Shown piece after piece: positions 55,224 through 63,433 of a stretch of 64,000 bases of DNA. Source of the DNA: Bacteroidota bacterium (GTDB lineage: Bacteria; Bacteroidota; Bacteroidia; Chitinophagales; Chitinophagaceae); contig VBAR01000006.1 in the NCBI GenBank assembly GCA_005882315.1, positions 62,001 to 126,000 on the forward strand, read 5' to 3'. Numbering within the stretch: the first letter of the stretch is position 1; each line of letters starts with the position of its first letter. The notes under the pieces were generated by a model. The model saw only the letters and a program-made list of their open reading frames with translations. It did not search any database and was not told the origin of the DNA. The position numbers and the translations under genes are program-made.

Positions 55224-57251
55224 ATGGCAAAATTCTGGCATAAGAATAAAGACAAACAACAACCTGATAAGAAGCAGGCGGCCATTGTTTTGCCTATTGA
55301 TTCCAGCAGTCGCAGTCTCGAGTTATTGGTGGAACTTGTAAAGAAGATCCGGCCATCTTCTCCCAAGAAAAAGGAAGAAGCCGAACTAAAATTCAAAGCG
55401 TTGCTATTTCAACTGCAGCAGGACAGGAGTATGTTATTTGCTATCCGTCGCTCATTACTCACCCAGTTTGCTAATAGTAATATCATACCTGCGTTGATCG
55501 AAAGCGGCATTATTCATTCAAGAGGCTTTGTACAGGAACTTACGGGTAAGATCAAGCATAAGATCCTGCCTGCGCTACAAAAACCCAACGATTTTCTATT
55601 CGTAATAAACCGTGTTTTCTACCTGAAAACGGATTATAAATGGGTAAATACGATTGATACAGAGTTATGGAAGCAGTTTTTTGAAATGCTAGGCATACAG
55701 GTAAACCTGACTGATAATAAGCTACAGAGTCAGCTCAACAGGTCATTCCAGGTTTTATCCTATCGGGCAGCAACTATCGGATTGGAAAAAGAAGTTATTC
55801 AGAACCTGGAAAACGTAGATGATATTGTTGACCCATTCCTTGAGCAAAATCGTTTGATCAATTTATATCTTGAACGTTTTGCTTCTCACAGTGACGAAGA
55901 AAATAAAATGTTGCTGGCAAATATTGAAGAAGCATTACACAATTGCAAGCAAAGCATTCAATCAATTCAAGAGCAGCGTTCAAAAGCAGGCACCAGTCTT
56001 GCACAGACTTTTTTATTGGTAAGGCTGCATCAGCAGTTAGAAAGAATGTTTATTATATTGGATGTGCTCGACAGAAATCAGGAATTTAACACTGAAAGGT
56101 TCATTGCTTATTTCCATGCTGTAATAAGAAATGAAAATCGAAAAAACAGTTTGGGTGAATTTTTAAATCAGAATCTCGGTTTACTTGCCTACCAGATAGC
56201 TGAGCATAAAGGCAAAAGAGGTGAGCAATATATTACATCAAGTCAAAAAGATTTTCGTAATCTTTTCTTCAGCGCATTGGGGGGTGGGCTGATCGTTTCG
56301 TTTGTTGCTATTATTAAAACCATGATTGGGCTTTTGAAACTTCCGCTTTTCTGGCAGGGCTTTTTATATGGAACCAATTATGCGGTTGGTTTTATCACAA
56401 TGGATCAAACCAGATCAACACTTGCGACCAAACAACCTGCTTACACTGCATCGGCAGTTGCCGGTTCATTGGATAAAGAAAAGATAGGAGGTAAACCTGA
56501 CTTGAGAAATCTTGTTATTACTATTGCACGAGTAAGCCGTAGTCAGATAGCATCCTTTGCCGGAAACCTGCTCGTTGTTTTTCCGCTTACATATATTCTT
56601 GCGTGGCTGTTTCATTTAGCTGTAGGATATAAATTGGCCACAGATGATGCTGCGTTGAAAATGCTGCATGATCAGCATCCTTTCGATTCGCTGGCATTAT
56701 TGTTTGCATGTTTTACCGGTTTCTTTTTATTCTTGAGTGGTATTATTGCCGGGTATGTAGAAAATCATATTGTAAATGGAAAAATTGCTGAACGTATTCA
56801 AAACAATCATGCTTTTGTAAATACAATGTCGCCAAAAAGACTGAAGAGGATAGTGAATGTTGTGGAGAAACATTCAGGCGCAATTGCTGGTAGTATTGCA
56901 TTGGGTTTCTTTCTTGGAGTTGCCGGGCCATTGGGCAAATTCCTGGGTATTCCTTTTGATATTCGCCATATCACTATTTCAGCGGCCAATACTTCAATTG
57001 GATTATATGGGCTGGATAATAATGTTGCCTTTAGTTATTTCCTGGTTGTGCTTGCAGGGGTACTGATGATCGGGTTCTTAAATTTCCTGATCAGTTTTGT
57101 GTTTGCATTTATTGTTGCTATTCGAAGCAGGGGTATAATATTGCGTGAATATCCTGAGTTTTTCGGCATTCTTTGGCGATATATGAAAAAGCATCCGAAG
57201 GATTTTTTCCTGCCTCCCAGGTACATGCGAACGGTGGAGGAATTGAAATAA
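55224..57251 (+). CDS. PF10136-family membrane protein (annotated site-specific recombinase)
   Basis: 675 residues. The N-terminal half is helical and soluble, the C-terminal half has about six membrane helices (for example GGGLIVSFVAIIKTMIGLLK, LALLFACFTGFFLFLSGIIAGYV, FLVVLAGVLMIGFLNFLI). The family is named site-specific recombinase (Gcr) in databases, but the visible membrane-bound layout makes that name doubtful. No catalytic Tyr or Ser recombinase motif is evident. Ends in a strong terminator. Confidence 0.8.
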   Translation: MAKFWHKNKDKQQPDKKQAAIVLPIDSSSRSLELLVELVKKIRPSSPKKKEEAELKFKALLFQLQQDRSMLFAIRRSLLTQFANSNIIPALIESGIIHSRGFVQELTGKIKHKILPALQKPNDFLFVINRVFYLKTDYKWVNTIDTELWKQFFEMLGIQVNLTDNKLQSQLNRSFQVLSYRAATIGLEKEVIQNLENVDDIVDPFLEQNRLINLYLERFASHSDEENKMLLANIEEALHNCKQSIQSIQEQRSKAGTSLAQTFLLVRLHQQLERMFIILDVLDRNQEFNTERFIAYFHAVIRNENRKNSLGEFLNQNLGLLAYQIAEHKGKRGEQYITSSQKDFRNLFFSALGGGLIVSFVAIIKTMIGLLKLPLFWQGFLYGTNYAVGFITMDQTRSTLATKQPAYTASAVAGSLDKEKIGGKPDLRNLVITIARVSRSQIASFAGNLLVVFPLTYILAWLFHLAVGYKLATDDAALKMLHDQHPFDSLALLFACFTGFFLFLSGIIAGYVENHIVNGKIAERIQNNHAFVNTMSPKRLKRIVNVVEKHSGAIAGSIALGFFLGVAGPLGKFLGIPFDIRHITISAANTSIGLYGLDNNVAFSYFLVVLAGVLMIGFLNFLISFVFAFIVAIRSRGIILREYPEFFGILWRYMKKHPKDFFLPPRYMRTVEELK

Positions 57252-57277
57252 AAAAGCCTCAAAATTTGAGGCTTTTT
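57251..57277 (+). terminator. Terminator after the PF10136 gene
   Basis: Thirteen-bp stem AAAAAGCCTCAAA/TTTGAGGCTTTTT. Confidence 0.85.
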
Positions 57278-57287
57278 ACATTTTTTG

Positions 57288-57362
57288 TGGGAGTTGACGG
57301 GGTCGAACCGCCGACCCTCTGCTTGTAAGGCAGATGCTCTAAACCAACTGAGCTAAACTCCC
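57288..57362 (-). tRNA. tRNA-Val (anticodon TAC)
   Basis: Minus strand: acceptor GGGAGTT/AACTCCC, discriminator A, anticodon loop CTTACAA in stem CTGC/GCAG giving TAC, T-loop GGTTCGACCC. Confidence 0.96.
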
Positions 57363-57374
57363 TTTTTGGGAGTG

Positions 57375-57404
57375 CAAATATAAGGGCATGATGTGGTGTG
57401 ACAA
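57375..57404 (-). promoter_or_regulatory. Promoter of tRNA-Val(TAC)
   Basis: Minus strand TTG (57404-57402), 19-nt spacer, TATATTTG (57382-57375), full consensus match, 12 nt before the mature 5' end. Confidence 0.75.
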
Positions 57405-57417
57405 AAAACTTTTTCAA

Positions 57418-57711
57418 TTAATTCGGCTGAACGGCAGGCAGTCGGTATAACTGTCCGTCCATCACAAACAGTTCATCTACTTCCAGCGATAACCAATATT
57501 TAGAAAGAGGAGATTTTTTCATCAGTTGTTTCACTTCGGTTTTTGTTTTGGCATTCAATGTGATCCATACCCGCTGGCTTTCCATGCTTACTACATACTG
57601 GTCTATCACTTCTTTGTTAATAAGATGATTAATGTATGTACGATGAGAAGGTACCAGCGAAGCAAACTCCTCATTCCATTCAAACTGTATCGTGACCTGA
57701 TATTTTTTCAC
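57418..57711 (-). CDS. Hypothetical protein, possible dimeric alpha/beta barrel (YciI/muconolactone-isomerase-like)
   Basis: 97 residues, no signal peptide: MKKYQVTIQFEWNEEFASLVP, VVSMESQRVWITLNAKTKTE and a C-terminal VDELFVMDGQLYRLPAVQP. The alternation suggests a small ferredoxin-like fold used as a dimer, as in YciI and muconolactone isomerase families. No catalytic residues can be named. It lies between the two tRNA-Val genes. Confidence 0.65.
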   Translation of the reverse strand: MKKYQVTIQFEWNEEFASLVPSHRTYINHLINKEVIDQYVVSMESQRVWITLNAKTKTEVKQLMKKSPLSKYWLSLEVDELFVMDGQLYRLPAVQPN

Positions 57712-57770
57712 TTATGTAAAGGTAGAGGAAATTATTATGGGAGTTGTAAATTCGCCTTCTGGCCACAATT

Positions 57771-57845
57771 GGAACGTTAGCTCAGTTGGTTTAGAGCACT
57801 ACTTTGACAGAGTAGGGGTCACTGGTTCGAGCCCAGTACGTTCCA
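57771..57845 (+). tRNA. tRNA-Val (anticodon GAC)
   Basis: Acceptor GGAACGT/ACGTTCC with discriminator A, anticodon loop TTGACAG in stem CTACT/AGTAG giving GAC, T-loop GGTTCGAGCC. It abuts the convergent ligD stop with no spacer. Confidence 0.96.
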
Positions 57846-60473
57846 CTATTTTTTTACAAGCTTATCCATTATCTTTTTTAAATCTACTCCTTTACCAAGC
57901 ACAGGCTTAAAAATATCGCCTTCAGTTTTTATTCTTGCCATTGCGTTTTTGATATTGAATTTTTTTATTGTTAATCCTTTTTTTACTTCTTCCCAATATA
58001 AAGGCATTGATACAGGAGCTCCCGGCTTTGGTCTTAATGAATAAGGCGCTGCTAAAGTTGCTTTTGGACGGTTCTGTAAGAAGTCTACATATATTTTGTT
58101 TTTTCTTTGTTTTGTTAATCGTTCAATGCTTGTTATGCCTGGCAACATATTATTTACCTGTGTGGCGATTATTCTTCCAAATAGCTGGCATTGATCATAA
58201 GTATATTTTGCACCAAGTGGAATATAAACATGAATGCCAGTAGAGCCAGATGTTTTAGGATAACCAACTACTCCAATTTCATCTAAAACTTTTTTTGTGG
58301 TTTGCGCTACCTGGATCACTTCTTCAAAACTATTTTTTTCTGTGGGATCAAGATCGATAAGACACCAGTCAGGATAATCTTCTTTATGAATTGTACTATT
58401 CCATGGATTCATTTCAATCGCTCCTGCATTTGCCATATATAAAATACTCTCTTCATCTTCGGGCACTAAAAAGTTTTTATCTTCTCCTTCGCTGGTAGTA
58501 TATGGTTCCATCTTGATCCAACCAGGCGCTTTATTTGTTATATCTTTTTGATAAAAACTTTTTCCATAAATACCATTTGGATAACGATTCAATGACTGTG
58601 GCCTGTCTTTTAAATAAGGAAGAAGATATGGCGCTACCTGGTAATAATAGTTTAGCATATCCCGTTTAGTATATTTTTCTTCCGGCCAGTAGATCTTACT
58701 AAGATTAGTAAATTTTAGTTCATGACCATTTATCTTCTTTACTTGTGTTTCTTCAGAGGGGTTAAGTAAGGTTTTTCGGCTTTTGTCGTTAACGGGTTTT
58801 GTATACTTACTAGTTTTTATTTTTTCTTTTACTTCTTTTACAGGTATAGCTTTTTCTTTTTTTACATCTTTTGCTTTTTTATCAATTCGCAGGCCTTCAA
58901 ATGAAGGATGCCGCATAACGCCATCGCTTGTGATCTCAGTATAACTTACTTCGCAAACTAACTGTGGCTTTAACCAGGTTGCTTTTGCCTTTGGTGGATT
59001 GGGCCGGAAACGAGATGGCTTATCTACATCAGGCATTTCAGTAAAAGGAGGTTTATTAGTAATAAGCTTTTGCATCTTTGTCATTATTTCTTTTTGAGTT
59101 TTCTCGTTAAACCCTGTTCCAATTTTACCGATATAGTCAAGTCGTCCATTATCAAATACACCAACAAGCAATGAGCTAAACGTTTTTGACGATCCTTCAT
59201 TTTGCGTAAAGCCTCCAATTACCACCTCATGTCTTTTATTTGCTTTTATTTTTAGCCATTCTCTTGTCCTGTCTTCTATATAAATACTGTCTTCCTTTTT
59301 TGCCATGATGCCTTCCATACCCATAGCAGAAACTGTTGCCAAAAATTCTGTAGCTGTTGTTTCAAAATTTTCACTCAGCCGGATAATGTCAATGCCAGGC
59401 AAAATCTCTTTTAATATTTCTCTGCGTCTTATTAATGGTAGATTTTTCAAGCTATAACCATTAAGCCAGATAATGTCAAACACATAATAAAACAATTCGC
59501 CATCCGCTTCACTGCGCCAATTTTGTAATGCTCCAAAATTTGAAATTCCTTTTTTATCAAGTACGACGACCTCGCCATCAATTATTGCATTTATACCCCA
59601 TTTCTTTATGGCATCATATACCGGGTAAAATTTTTCATTAAATGATTTATTATTACGGGAAATGAGATTTGTTTTTTCTTTGTTTATCATGGCAATAGCT
59701 CTGTAACCGTCCCATTTTATTTCATAAGTCCAGCCGGGTTCATCAAATGGTTGATCCACCAGAGTCGCTAACATTGGACTTATAACTTTTGGGAATGGTG
59801 CTTTTTCACCATCATTTCCGGGATTTTTTTTTTGAATTGCCTTTTTGGCAACCTTTCGAGCAGCAGTTTTTTTCTTTGGCGAACTATCCCATGTGTTTTT
59901 GGAAGTTTTTGCAATCTTCGCTATTGTTTTTCCAGAGATTACAGATTTATCTTTTTTAGTTACATCAGTTTCTTTTGCAAACTTGTCTTTATGTTTAATT
60001 AACAGCCAGGCATTGTCCTCGCTATTTTTCAGTTTTACCAAAGCAAATTCTCCTTTTAGTTTTGATCCGTTCAATTTAAATTTCAATGAACCTTTTTTTA
60101 ATTGTTGCAGCAGTGATTTTTCCTGATTTTTTTTACTGCCCGGCTCTAAAGCCTCATAGGTCCCTTCATCCCAAACGATCACTGTTCCTGCTCCATAATT
60201 TCCTTTTGGAATTATTCCTTCAAATGTTCTGTAATCATAGGGATGGTCTTCCACCATCATTGCGAATCTTTTATCCTGTGGATTAAGAGACGGCCCCTTG
60301 GGCACTGCCCAGCTTTTTAGCACACCTTCCATTTCTAATCTGAAATCATAATGCAAACGGGTAGCATCATGTTTTTGCACTACAAAATGCAAGAATGAAG
60401 CTGATGATTTACCACCTGTTGGTTCAGGAGTATCCTTAAATGATCTTTTCTTTTTATAAAGTGTTAAGCCCAC
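57846..60473 (-). CDS. ligD: DNA ligase D (phosphoesterase-ligase-polymerase)
   Basis: 875 residues in the order 3'-phosphoesterase (1-170: FVVQKHDATRLHYDFRLEM, GNYGAGTVIVWDEGTYE), Lys-rich linker (about 170-225), ATP-dependent ligase (PMLATLVDQPFDEPGWTYEIKWDGYRA with nucleotidyl Lys253, IIDGEVVVLD) and primase-like polymerase (from about 590: YWPEEKYTKRDMLNYYYQV, SGSTGIHVYIPL). This is the Pseudomonas-type domain order. It acts in NHEJ and is usually paired with Ku, but no Ku gene is in the window. Stop codon is adjacent to tRNA-Val(GAC). Confidence 0.96.
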   Translation of the reverse strand: MGLTLYKKKRSFKDTPEPTGGKSSASFLHFVVQKHDATRLHYDFRLEMEGVLKSWAVPKGPSLNPQDKRFAMMVEDHPYDYRTFEGIIPKGNYGAGTVIVWDEGTYEALEPGSKKNQEKSLLQQLKKGSLKFKLNGSKLKGEFALVKLKNSEDNAWLLIKHKDKFAKETDVTKKDKSVISGKTIAKIAKTSKNTWDSSPKKKTAARKVAKKAIQKKNPGNDGEKAPFPKVISPMLATLVDQPFDEPGWTYEIKWDGYRAIAMINKEKTNLISRNNKSFNEKFYPVYDAIKKWGINAIIDGEVVVLDKKGISNFGALQNWRSEADGELFYYVFDIIWLNGYSLKNLPLIRRREILKEILPGIDIIRLSENFETTATEFLATVSAMGMEGIMAKKEDSIYIEDRTREWLKIKANKRHEVVIGGFTQNEGSSKTFSSLLVGVFDNGRLDYIGKIGTGFNEKTQKEIMTKMQKLITNKPPFTEMPDVDKPSRFRPNPPKAKATWLKPQLVCEVSYTEITSDGVMRHPSFEGLRIDKKAKDVKKEKAIPVKEVKEKIKTSKYTKPVNDKSRKTLLNPSEETQVKKINGHELKFTNLSKIYWPEEKYTKRDMLNYYYQVAPYLLPYLKDRPQSLNRYPNGIYGKSFYQKDITNKAPGWIKMEPYTTSEGEDKNFLVPEDEESILYMANAGAIEMNPWNSTIHKEDYPDWCLIDLDPTEKNSFEEVIQVAQTTKKVLDEIGVVGYPKTSGSTGIHVYIPLGAKYTYDQCQLFGRIIATQVNNMLPGITSIERLTKQRKNKIYVDFLQNRPKATLAAPYSLRPKPGAPVSMPLYWEEVKKGLTIKKFNIKNAMARIKTEGDIFKPVLGKGVDLKKIMDKLVKK

Positions 60474-60747
60474 AAGTTTAAATCAATAAATTTTGTACCA
60501 AGTTCATAAGGATGCTGGTATGTGGAGTAAGACTAATTACATGTTTACACAATTAAGTTTGCATGAGGTTAATTCTCCCCACCGTTAAGAAGTTTAATAG
60601 GTAAAAAAGAGTATCAACTTTTGAAAAACTTAGAATGGCCTGTTAAGCTTAGTAAACTTCTTAAATCATTAAGCAATGTTTCAGCGGCATAGAGTTTGTG
60701 TCCTTCATTTACTTTCATATTTACTTTTAACTAATAAATTTTTTATT
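60474..60747. other. Intergenic region upstream of the DUF892 gene
   Basis: AT-rich, no gene seen. Contains an 11-bp perfect inverted repeat (TTAAGAAGTTT at 60585-60595, AAACTTCTTAA at 60654-60664) with a 58-nt interval. Confidence 0.55.
60585..60664. repeat. Inverted repeat ahead of the DUF892 gene
   Basis: Two 11-bp arms, perfectly complementary, 84 nt before the ATG; could be an operator or stress-related regulatory structure. Confidence 0.5.
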
Positions 60748-61569
60748 ATGCCTACTACAAAATCAAGATCTGCAAGAAGCAAGCGTCCATCATCTTCTTC
60801 AAAAGGCACAAGCTCACAGCAGAGAACATCCGGCAAAAGTTCAAAATCTTCAACCGTAAGAACAAGCTCTTCCAACCGGGCACCAAGGACTGCTTCAATG
60901 AATCCACAACATGCTGCTAACGGATCCGCCAACGGAACATCAATGAGCAATAATTCGGGATTAGAGAAATTAATGATGGATTCTTTAAAAGATATTTATT
61001 GGGCGGAAAAGCATTTGACAAAAGCATTACCTAAAATGCAAAAAGCTGCAACTACAGATGAATTAAAGTCAGCAATTGAGGAACATCTTTCTCAAACTGA
61101 AGAACATGTATCAAGACTGGAGCAGGTGTTTGAAATAGTTGGAAAAAAAGCACAAGCTAAAAAATGTGATGCAATGGAAGGATTGATAAAAGAAGGAGAG
61201 TCCGTAATAGAAGAGACTGAAAAAGGAACAATGACAAGGGATGCTGGTATCATTATGGCTGCTCAAAAAGTAGAGCATTATGAGATCGCTACTTATGGTA
61301 CACTGGTACAGTTTGCAAAAACTTTGGGGATGAAGGAAGCAGCAAAAATATTAATGCAAACATTGGATGAAGAAAAGCAAACAGATGAGATATTAACACA
61401 GATAGCAGAAAGTAATATCAACGAAGAAGCAGAACAGGAAAACGAAGAAGAAGAAAGCAAAGAAGGGGAAAGTGAAGAAACTGAAAGTGAGGAAGAGGAA
61501 GAAAGTGATGACGTTAGTGAAGAAAGTGAAGAAGAGGATGATGAATCAGAAGAAGATGAAAAGAAGTAA
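60748..61569 (+). CDS. DUF892/YciE-like ferritin-fold protein with disordered N-terminus and acidic tail
   Basis: 273 residues from ATG 60748; a longer frame opening at 60676 is not preferred. Residues about 1-70 are Ser/Arg/Thr/Asn-rich and disordered. The core (about 71-215: LEKLMMDSLKDIYWAEKHLTK, SAIEEHLSQTEEHVSRLEQVFE, AAQKVEHYEIATYGTLVQFA) is a ferritin-like DUF892 four-helix bundle. Its Glu/His positions could bind metal. The last ~55 residues are almost only Glu, Ser and Asp. DUF892 genes are often stress-induced. The charged tail is longer than I would expect in the family. Confidence 0.85.
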   Translation: MPTTKSRSARSKRPSSSSKGTSSQQRTSGKSSKSSTVRTSSSNRAPRTASMNPQHAANGSANGTSMSNNSGLEKLMMDSLKDIYWAEKHLTKALPKMQKAATTDELKSAIEEHLSQTEEHVSRLEQVFEIVGKKAQAKKCDAMEGLIKEGESVIEETEKGTMTRDAGIIMAAQKVEHYEIATYGTLVQFAKTLGMKEAAKILMQTLDEEKQTDEILTQIAESNINEEAEQENEEEESKEGESEETESEEEEESDDVSEESEEEDDESEEDEKK

Positions 61570-61581
61570 GATTTAAATTCT

Positions 61582-61623
61582 GTAAATAAGAAAACCCCGA
61601 TCAAACGGGGTTTTCTTATTTAC
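61582..61623. terminator. Bidirectional terminator between the DUF892 and mtaB genes
   Basis: Eighteen-bp perfect stem (GTAAATAAGAAAACCCCG and its complement) with a 6-nt loop; T-rich on both sides. Confidence 0.85.
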
Positions 61624-61632
61624 AAATGTTGA

Positions 61633-62907
61633 TTAGATTTTCCAATCCACAATCTCATTTACCCATTCTTCGCGATGTGATGTGGTAATTTTAATGTAGT
61701 TATCAGTATATCCTTCCATCATTCCGCTTTTTACATGTCCCTCAAACAAAACTTTACGGATTTGTCCATTATGCTGTTCAGTGAAGTATTGCATCTTCAT
61801 GTAAGAAAGATTGCGAAGTGATTTATTTCTTTCATGCCTGACGTTCATTGGTACAATTGGTTTAATACTTAATGCATGTGTATTATCTCTTTCGCTATAA
61901 GTAAATACATGCAGGTATGAAATATCAAGTGAATGCAGGAAATCAAATGTTTCTTTAAAATCTTCATCAGTTTCACCTGGAAATCCAACGATCACATCTA
62001 CGCCGATGCAGCAATGCGGCATCAGTGTTTTTATTAGCGCAACACGTTCTGCATATAGCTCTCTTTTATATCTTCTGCGCATTAGCCCAAGGATCTTATT
62101 ACTTCCACTTTGTAATGGGATATGAAAATGCGGCATGAACTTATCACTATTGGCAACATGTTCAATTATTTCATTGGTCAGCAGGTTGGGTTCAATAGAT
62201 GAAATGCGGTAACGTTTGATGCCATCCAATTTTTCCAATGCTTTTACCAGTTGAAAAAAGTTTTCTTCATATTTAAGATCACCATCAGGGCCTTTTCCAA
62301 AATCACCAAGATTTACCCCGGTCAATACAATTTCTTTTACTCCATGGGCTGCAAGATGTTCAGCATTCCTGATCACATTTTCAATACTATCACTCCTGCT
62401 TTTTCCACGAGCCTGTGGTATGGTACAAAAGGAACAGTTATAATCACAACCATCCTGCACTTTTAAAAATGTTCTTGTACGGTCATTCATTGAAAAAGAA
62501 GAATTGAAACCAGTTACATCTTCAATTTCACAACTGCTGATCTTTGCTGAATCGCCTTTGCTTAGTTCTTTTATGTGCTGACCTAAATTAAATTTTTCTG
62601 CAGCGCCAAGTACCAGGTCAACACCCGGTATAGCTGCAATTTCTTTTGGTTTTAACTGTGCATAACAACCAGTAATTACTACCAGGCTTGCTGGTGCTTT
62701 CCGTTGTATCCGGCGTACAAGTTGGCGGCATTCTTTGTCTGCATTATCAGTAACCGAGCAGGTATTGATGACATATACGTCGGCATGATCGTCAAATTCT
62801 TTTTTCTCAAACCCCTCGTTTTCAAGCATCCTTGAAAGTGTAGAGGTTTCAGAGAAATTGAGCTTGCAGCCTAATGTGTGAAATGCTATTGATCTTGCTT
62901 CCGCCAT
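61633..62907 (-). CDS. mtaB: tRNA t6A37 methylthiotransferase MtaB
   Basis: Radical-SAM enzyme that converts t6A37 to ms2t6A37 in tRNA. N-terminal UPF0004 domain with three Cys: FHTLGCKLNFSE, VINTCSVTDNAD and ITGCYAQLKP. The radical-SAM cluster CDYNCSFC, then GVNLGDFG, HIPLQSGSNKIL and GFPGETDEDF. A C-terminal TRAM domain follows. Convergent with the DUF892 gene. Confidence 0.95.
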   Translation of the reverse strand: MAEARSIAFHTLGCKLNFSETSTLSRMLENEGFEKKEFDDHADVYVINTCSVTDNADKECRQLVRRIQRKAPASLVVITGCYAQLKPKEIAAIPGVDLVLGAAEKFNLGQHIKELSKGDSAKISSCEIEDVTGFNSSFSMNDRTRTFLKVQDGCDYNCSFCTIPQARGKSRSDSIENVIRNAEHLAAHGVKEIVLTGVNLGDFGKGPDGDLKYEENFFQLVKALEKLDGIKRYRISSIEPNLLTNEIIEHVANSDKFMPHFHIPLQSGSNKILGLMRRRYKRELYAERVALIKTLMPHCCIGVDVIVGFPGETDEDFKETFDFLHSLDISYLHVFTYSERDNTHALSIKPIVPMNVRHERNKSLRNLSYMKMQYFTEQHNGQIRKVLFEGHVKSGMMEGYTDNYIKITTSHREEWVNEIVDWKI

Positions 62908-62929
62908 AGAACCTGCAAAACTAAGATTT

Positions 62930-62958
62930 TTGATTGTAGTAAGCGGACTTTAGATTTG
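62930..62958 (+). promoter_or_regulatory. Promoter of the DUF4258 gene, very close to the start codon
   Basis: TTG at 62930-62932, 18-nt spacer, TAGATTTG at 62951-62958. The -7 element ends 7 nt before the ATG at 62966, so transcription would begin at or almost at the start codon. Confidence 0.5.
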
Positions 62959-62965
62959 CCATTAT

Positions 62966-63433
62966 ATGAAGAAAGCGGCTCCTTTGATTTTAATTCTTAT
63001 CCTCGCTGCTGCGCTATTGGTAATCAGGAACTATAAAGGGTGTAATCAGCCCGATCCTGGAAAGAAAATAACTACAAATGACACCCGTAACGATAACAAA
63101 CCGGATGTAAACCGTGATCTTGGTTTTGACAGGCGAACAAGTTTCCTTGAATACAGCAATCATGCTAAATGCCGGATGCAATGCCGGAAAATTTCACAGG
63201 CAGAGGTAGAGGAAATCATGCTTGATGGTAATATAAACTACAACAAAAGCGATATTAAAAATGCAAGATGCCCACGATATGCTTTAGAAGGAATTACAAA
63301 GGATAATCAGCGGGTACGGATTGTTTATGCCCAATGCAATGATAAAACCGAAGTAGTAACAGTAATTGATCTGGAAACGGATTGGAGTTGTTCCTGTCCC
63401 GGAGATGATAAAAAATTTGAAAACAGGAACTAA
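62966..63433 (+). CDS. DUF4258 domain-containing protein
   Basis: 155 residues. An N-terminal membrane anchor (APLILILILAAALLVIRNY) is followed by a DUF4258-like domain: EYSNHAKCRMQCRKISQAEVEEIM and VRIVYAQCNDKTEVVTVIDLE. DUF4258 domains resemble toxin/RNase-like folds in some contexts, but no partner antitoxin is visible. Unusually Cys-rich (including SCSCP near the end). The stop overlaps the next ATG by one base (TAATG). Confidence 0.75.
   Translation: MKKAAPLILILILAAALLVIRNYKGCNQPDPGKKITTNDTRNDNKPDVNRDLGFDRRTSFLEYSNHAKCRMQCRKISQAEVEEIMLDGNINYNKSDIKNARCPRYALEGITKDNQRVRIVYAQCNDKTEVVTVIDLETDWSCSCPGDDKKFENRN

Noticed and set aside
61293-61604. Minus-strand Ser-rich ORF at the end of the DUF892 gene
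   Set aside because: It is the complement of the Glu/Ser repeat tail and carries no independent signal.
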